Below are positions 5,630-7,745 of a stretch of DNA of 7,745 bases, one piece after another. The stretch's first letter is position 1, and the number at the start of each line of letters is the position of its first letter. The position numbers and the translations under genes are program-made. This DNA comes from Nitrospiria bacterium (lineage in GTDB: Bacteria > Nitrospirota > CAKKRA01 > 9FT-COMBO-42-15): the NCBI GenBank assembly GCA_919903585.1, contig CAKKST010000033.1, positions 1-7,745 on the forward strand. The letters are read 5' to 3'. Below the pieces are notes generated by a model. That model saw only the letters and a program-made list of their open reading frames with translations, was not told where the DNA came from and did no database searches.

Positions 5630-6568
5630 TTAACCCTTTGCCTCTAAACCTTCAATATATCTCTCTGCTGCAAAGGCGGCAGTTGCCCCGTCCCCAACTG
5701 CTGTTGAAACCTGTTTCAACAATTTTGCCCTTATATCGCCTGCTGCAAAGATGCCCTTAATGGATGTAGCCATATTATCATCTGTTAATATGTAGCCTTT
5801 ATCATTCAGCTTGGTATTTACCGGAAGGAAATCTGTATTCGGCCTTGTCCCGACATATATAAAAACGCCGTCAATATCAAGCTCCTTTTTTTCGCCAGTC
5901 CTCACATTCTCAACCGCGATTTTCTTTACAGCAAAATCCTCTCCCTCTATCTTTTCAATCACAGAATCCCATATCACCTTTATCTTTGGGTTTGCAAAGA
6001 CCCTCTCCTGAATGACCTTTACCGCGCGGAACTCATTCCTTCTGTGAATGATGTATACCTCGCTTGCAAACCTTGTCAAAAACAGCGCCTCCTCAAGCGC
6101 TGAATCACCGCCGCCAATAACAGCTATCTTTAGATTTTTGAAAAAGGCGCCGTCACAGGTGGCGCAATATGAAACACCCCTCCCCCTGTATTTGTCCTCG
6201 CCTTCTACCTCAAGCTTTGCAGGCTCTGCACCAGCAGCAACAATAATGGCCTTGCAGGAAATTTTTTTGCCGTCCTCTAAGGCTACGACCTTAGAATCAC
6301 CGCTATCCTCCACCTTTGCCGCATTGCCGGAGATAATCTCAAGCCCGAACCGCCTTGCCTGAGCATCCATCCTCTTAATAAGCTCCGGCCCTGCAATGCC
6401 TTCTTCAAAGCCGGGATAATTCTCTATCCTTTCTGTTGTAACCACCTGGCCGCCAACAAGCCCCTTCTCAATCAAAAGGGTCTTGAGCCTTGCACGGGAG
6501 GCATAAAGCCCTGCAGTAAGTCCTGCAGGGCCTCCACCAATTATAATAATGTCGTATTCACTTTTCAT
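5630..6568 (-). CDS. trxB: Thioredoxin-disulfide reductase
   Basis: This is an NADPH-dependent flavoprotein that reduces oxidised thioredoxin; the substrate is probably the TrxA encoded 15 bp upstream. The 312-residue length is typical of low-molecular-weight TrxB. FAD-binding IIGGGPAGLTAG lies at 9-20, the redox-active CATCDG at 135-140 (C135 and C138), the second nucleotide-binding motif GGGDSALEEA at 152-161, and HRRNEFRA at 175-182, the arginine-rich motif that recognises the NADPH 2'-phosphate. The C-terminal FAD motif GIFAAGDIR is followed by QVSTAVGDGATAA. These features favour NADPH over ferredoxin- or F420-dependent relatives. The ATG at 6568 lacks a strong ribosome-binding site (only GA-rich sequence), so translation may be coupled to trxA. 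Confidence 0.96.
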   Translation of the reverse strand: MKSEYDIIIIGGGPAGLTAGLYASRARLKTLLIEKGLVGGQVVTTERIENYPGFEEGIAGPELIKRMDAQARRFGLEIISGNAAKVEDSGDSKVVALEDGKKISCKAIIVAAGAEPAKLEVEGEDKYRGRGVSYCATCDGAFFKNLKIAVIGGGDSALEEALFLTRFASEVYIIHRRNEFRAVKVIQERVFANPKIKVIWDSVIEKIEGEDFAVKKIAVENVRTGEKKELDIDGVFIYVGTRPNTDFLPVNTKLNDKGYILTDDNMATSIKGIFAAGDIRAKLLKQVSTAVGDGATAAFAAERYIEGLEAKG

Positions 6569-6583
6569 GAGTCTATCTTACTC

Positions 6584-6907
6584 TTATAGGAGGGAATCTA
6601 CTTTTGTCTTAAGCTGGCTTTTGGAGGCAGCGCCAACAACCTGATCAACGATCTTTCCGCCCTTAAAAAACATCAGGGTTGGTATACCCATAATCCGGTA
6701 TTTACCTGCTATCTCAGGATTTTCGTCTGTATTTAACTTCATCACCTTCATCTTCCCCTGATATTCCGCTGCAAGCTCTTCTATAACAGGCGCAACCACC
6801 TGGCACGGCCCGCACCATGAAGCCCAAAAATCTACCAGAACCAATTTATCTGCCTGCAATACCTCCTTATCCCAACTACTGCTCTCAACCTTCAATGCAT
6901 TGCCCAT
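6584..6907 (-). CDS. trxA: Thioredoxin
   Basis: This is a classical cytoplasmic thioredoxin of 107 residues, the general protein-disulfide reductant for enzymes such as ribonucleotide reductase and peroxiredoxins. It has the active site WCGPC (31-35, cysteines 32 and 35) preceded by VDFWAS with the buried D26, and the cis-proline loop GIPT (74-77). The GKI stretch before VGA is the usual C-terminal hairpin. There is no signal peptide. The ATG at 6907 has a near-perfect AAGGAGG ribosome-binding site nine bases upstream. It is the first gene of the five-gene operon trxA-trxB-recN-ferredoxin-vorB and follows a sigma-70-like promoter, so it probably sets the expression of the whole unit. Confidence 0.97.
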   Translation of the reverse strand: MGNALKVESSSWDKEVLQADKLVLVDFWASWCGPCQVVAPVIEELAAEYQGKMKVMKLNTDENPEIAGKYRIMGIPTLMFFKGGKIVDQVVGAASKSQLKTKVDSLL

Positions 6908-6950
6908 CTTATGATTCCTCCTTAAAAAATATTATTCCAAAGATGAGGTA

Positions 6951-6980
6951 AGTCTACAATAATTTTGCGCCTCTTGTCAA
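6951..6980 (-). promoter_or_regulatory. Sigma-70-like promoter of the trxA operon
   Basis: Read on the minus strand, a perfect -35 TTGACA (6980-6975) is followed by 18 bases and a -10 TAGACT (6956-6951), which matches TATAAT at four of six positions. The predicted start point is near 6944, giving a leader of about 37 bases with the strong trxA ribosome-binding site. The position just after the upstream gene's terminator fits. Confidence 0.5.
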
Positions 6981-6983
6981 ACT

Positions 6984-7004
6984 AAAAAACAGGCCATAGC
7001 CCGC
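6984..7004 (-). terminator. Weak intrinsic terminator after the DUF4139-like gene
   Basis: On the minus strand, GCGGGC (7004-6999) can pair with GCCTGT (6994-6989), using two G-T pairs, around a TATG loop, followed by a run of six T (6989-6984). It starts about 20 bases after the stop codon of the upstream gene and directly precedes the trxA -35 box. The stem is short, so partial read-through is likely. Confidence 0.45.
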
Positions 7005-7023
7005 ACCCCTTTTGTTTTTTTGT

Positions 7024-7626
7024 CTAATACCTCATCCTCACCCTGTAGGTAAGTTTTACCTCTTTGTCCTTTGGAACAGGGATATTAAATTCAGCAGTAA
7101 ATGCCTCCGTCTTATTATACTCATGGGATGAACTAAGCATCTTCCAGTCTCCGGGGATCGGCTCAACAACCCTCACAACAACATCCTCCTTTTTATGATT
7201 TCTGAGTGATATCTCAAAACCTGCCTCGTAGGTATAAAGATTTTTATAATAGAGCTTCACCTCTTTGCCAACATATTTATCAAGAAGCTTTTGTGGATTA
7301 AGCAGGTCATATTCGTAGTTCTGTCCAAGTATCTGCAGGCTGTTATGATTCAGGAGTGATTTAATATAAACACTTGTTGGTATTATCTGTGATGCCACAT
7401 CCATAAACCTCAACTCGCCAGTTCCAATTACAAGCCTTATCTCCCTCTGGTCTTTCACAAGCCCAAGATTTACATTATAAATTGTCAGTGCCACACCCTT
7501 CTGGTCATCCGCTCCGCTTGTTATAATCTCCTGCTTGTTCTTGCTCTTCTCTGCTGCTATTGCATTGCACGCAAGCCCTGTGAAGAAGAAAAACATTACG
7601 ATGATTAAAAAAATCTTTGTTTTCAT
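7024..7626 (-). CDS. Small exported DUF4139-like protein of unknown function
   Basis: The product has 200 residues. Residues 1-25 form a signal peptide: basic start MKTK, hydrophobic core of I, V and F, and an AIAA end, so it is probably exported to the periplasm. A cysteine at 20 lacks a proper lipobox (GLAC). Residues 44-126 resemble the N-terminal part of DUF4139 proteins (VALTIYN, LGLVKDQR, ELRFMDVAS, PTSVYIKS, NYEYDLL, KLLDKYVGKEV). Residues 133-200 resemble their C-terminal beta-rich end (SLRNHKKEDV, VRVVEPIPGDWKML, FTAEFNIPVP, LTYRVRMRY). Family members are usually far longer, with a middle section of a few hundred residues missing here. The biochemical role of the family is unknown to me. 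ATG 7626 has an AAGGAGG ribosome-binding site seven bases upstream. A weak terminator separates it from trxA, so it is a separate transcription unit. Confidence 0.8.
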   Translation of the reverse strand: MKTKIFLIIVMFFFFTGLACNAIAAEKSKNKQEIITSGADDQKGVALTIYNVNLGLVKDQREIRLVIGTGELRFMDVASQIIPTSVYIKSLLNHNSLQILGQNYEYDLLNPQKLLDKYVGKEVKLYYKNLYTYEAGFEISLRNHKKEDVVVRVVEPIPGDWKMLSSSHEYNKTEAFTAEFNIPVPKDKEVKLTYRVRMRY

Positions 7627-7675
7627 TTCTAAGCCCTCCTTTGAAAATGTGTTTTATACAAATGCAATAAGTCCT

Positions 7676-7693
7676 ATTACATGATTGTGTAAT
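7676..7693. promoter_or_regulatory. Palindrome ATTACA-N6-TGTAAT upstream of the DUF4139-like gene
   Basis: A perfect 6-bp inverted repeat with a six-base spacer lies about 50 to 67 bases upstream of the start codon. On the minus strand the downstream arm overlaps the place of a -35 element for the TATAAA-like -10 near 7654-7659, 17 bases away. Symmetry and place suggest a repressor or activator operator, but no regulator family can be named from it. Confidence 0.3.
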
Positions 7694-7705
7694 GTTAATT
7701 TTTAA

Positions 7706-7737
7706 AATCCCCCTTAATCCCCCTTTTTCAAAGGGGG
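7706..7737. repeat. Dispersed CCCCCTTAATC palindromic repeat
   Basis: The element contains AATCCCCCTTAATC (7706-7719), identical to 2260-2273, and then a perfect hairpin CCCCCTTT-TTC-AAAGGGGG (7719-7737). This motif type is, from memory, a common short intergenic palindrome in several bacterial lineages. On the plus strand the stem carries internal T residues but no following T run. It ends close to the window edge, so the full length of the unit cannot be seen. Confidence 0.65.
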
Positions 7738-7745
7738 AAACTTTC

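Noticed and set aside
7596..7626. Lipoprotein signal in the DUF4139-like protein (cysteine 20).
   Set aside because: The residues before it are GLA, lacking L, V or I at -3, and an AIAA signal-peptidase I site follows; a plain secretory signal is more likely.

Overview
The window reads as accessory-poor chromosomal sequence from a bacterium of moderate GC, probably anaerobic or facultatively so. The evidence is a ferredoxin-dependent 2-oxoacid oxidoreductase subunit with its own 2x[4Fe-4S] ferredoxin, a sigma-54 enhancer-binding protein, an HD-GYP response regulator, and short GC-rich palindromic repeats between genes. Repeats of this style are, from memory, common in Nitrospirota, Desulfobacterota and related uncultured lineages. 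That placement is a weak inference; no rRNA or other marker fixes the taxonomy. No tRNA, rRNA, CRISPR array, transposase or phage gene was seen.

Left part, plus strand (1-2223): the window opens inside a gene for a sigma-54 activator of the NtrC/Fis type, missing its N-terminal sensory part and Walker A. After a 268-bp AT-rich gap comes a response regulator that joins a REC domain to an intact HD-GYP c-di-GMP phosphodiesterase domain. A near-consensus -24/-12 sigma-54 promoter (1057-1073) lies directly on the N-terminal coding edge of this gene. It argues that the true start is downstream of the longest open frame, and it suggests that the activator next door, or a paralogue, controls the HD-GYP gene.

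Convergent junction (2224-2512): this gene-free stretch holds three palindromic structures in a row. They are a 10-bp GC-rich inverted repeat, a 74-bp REP/MITE-like element made of two hairpins between imperfect inverted ends, and a 12-bp-stem terminator serving the minus-strand operon and perhaps both directions.

Right part, minus strand (read 7626 to 2513): a small secreted DUF4139-like protein comes first. A weak terminator and then a sigma-70-like promoter follow. Next is a tight five-gene operon, trxA - trxB - recN - 2x[4Fe-4S] ferredoxin - vorB, with gaps of only 11 to 15 bp. Thioredoxin and its NADPH-dependent reductase form a disulfide-reducing pair, RecN is an SMC-like double-strand-break repair ATPase, and the ferredoxin and VorB are the delta and alpha subunits of a branched-chain 2-oxoacid:ferredoxin oxidoreductase. 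The beta (TPP) and gamma subunits are absent, because the terminator follows vorB directly.

No clearly new defence or mobile system is visible. The points most worth following are the sigma-54 promoter that redefines the HD-GYP start, the lone alpha/delta pair of the oxidoreductase, the DUF4139 protein that seems to lack the middle of its family, and the dispersed palindromic repeats.
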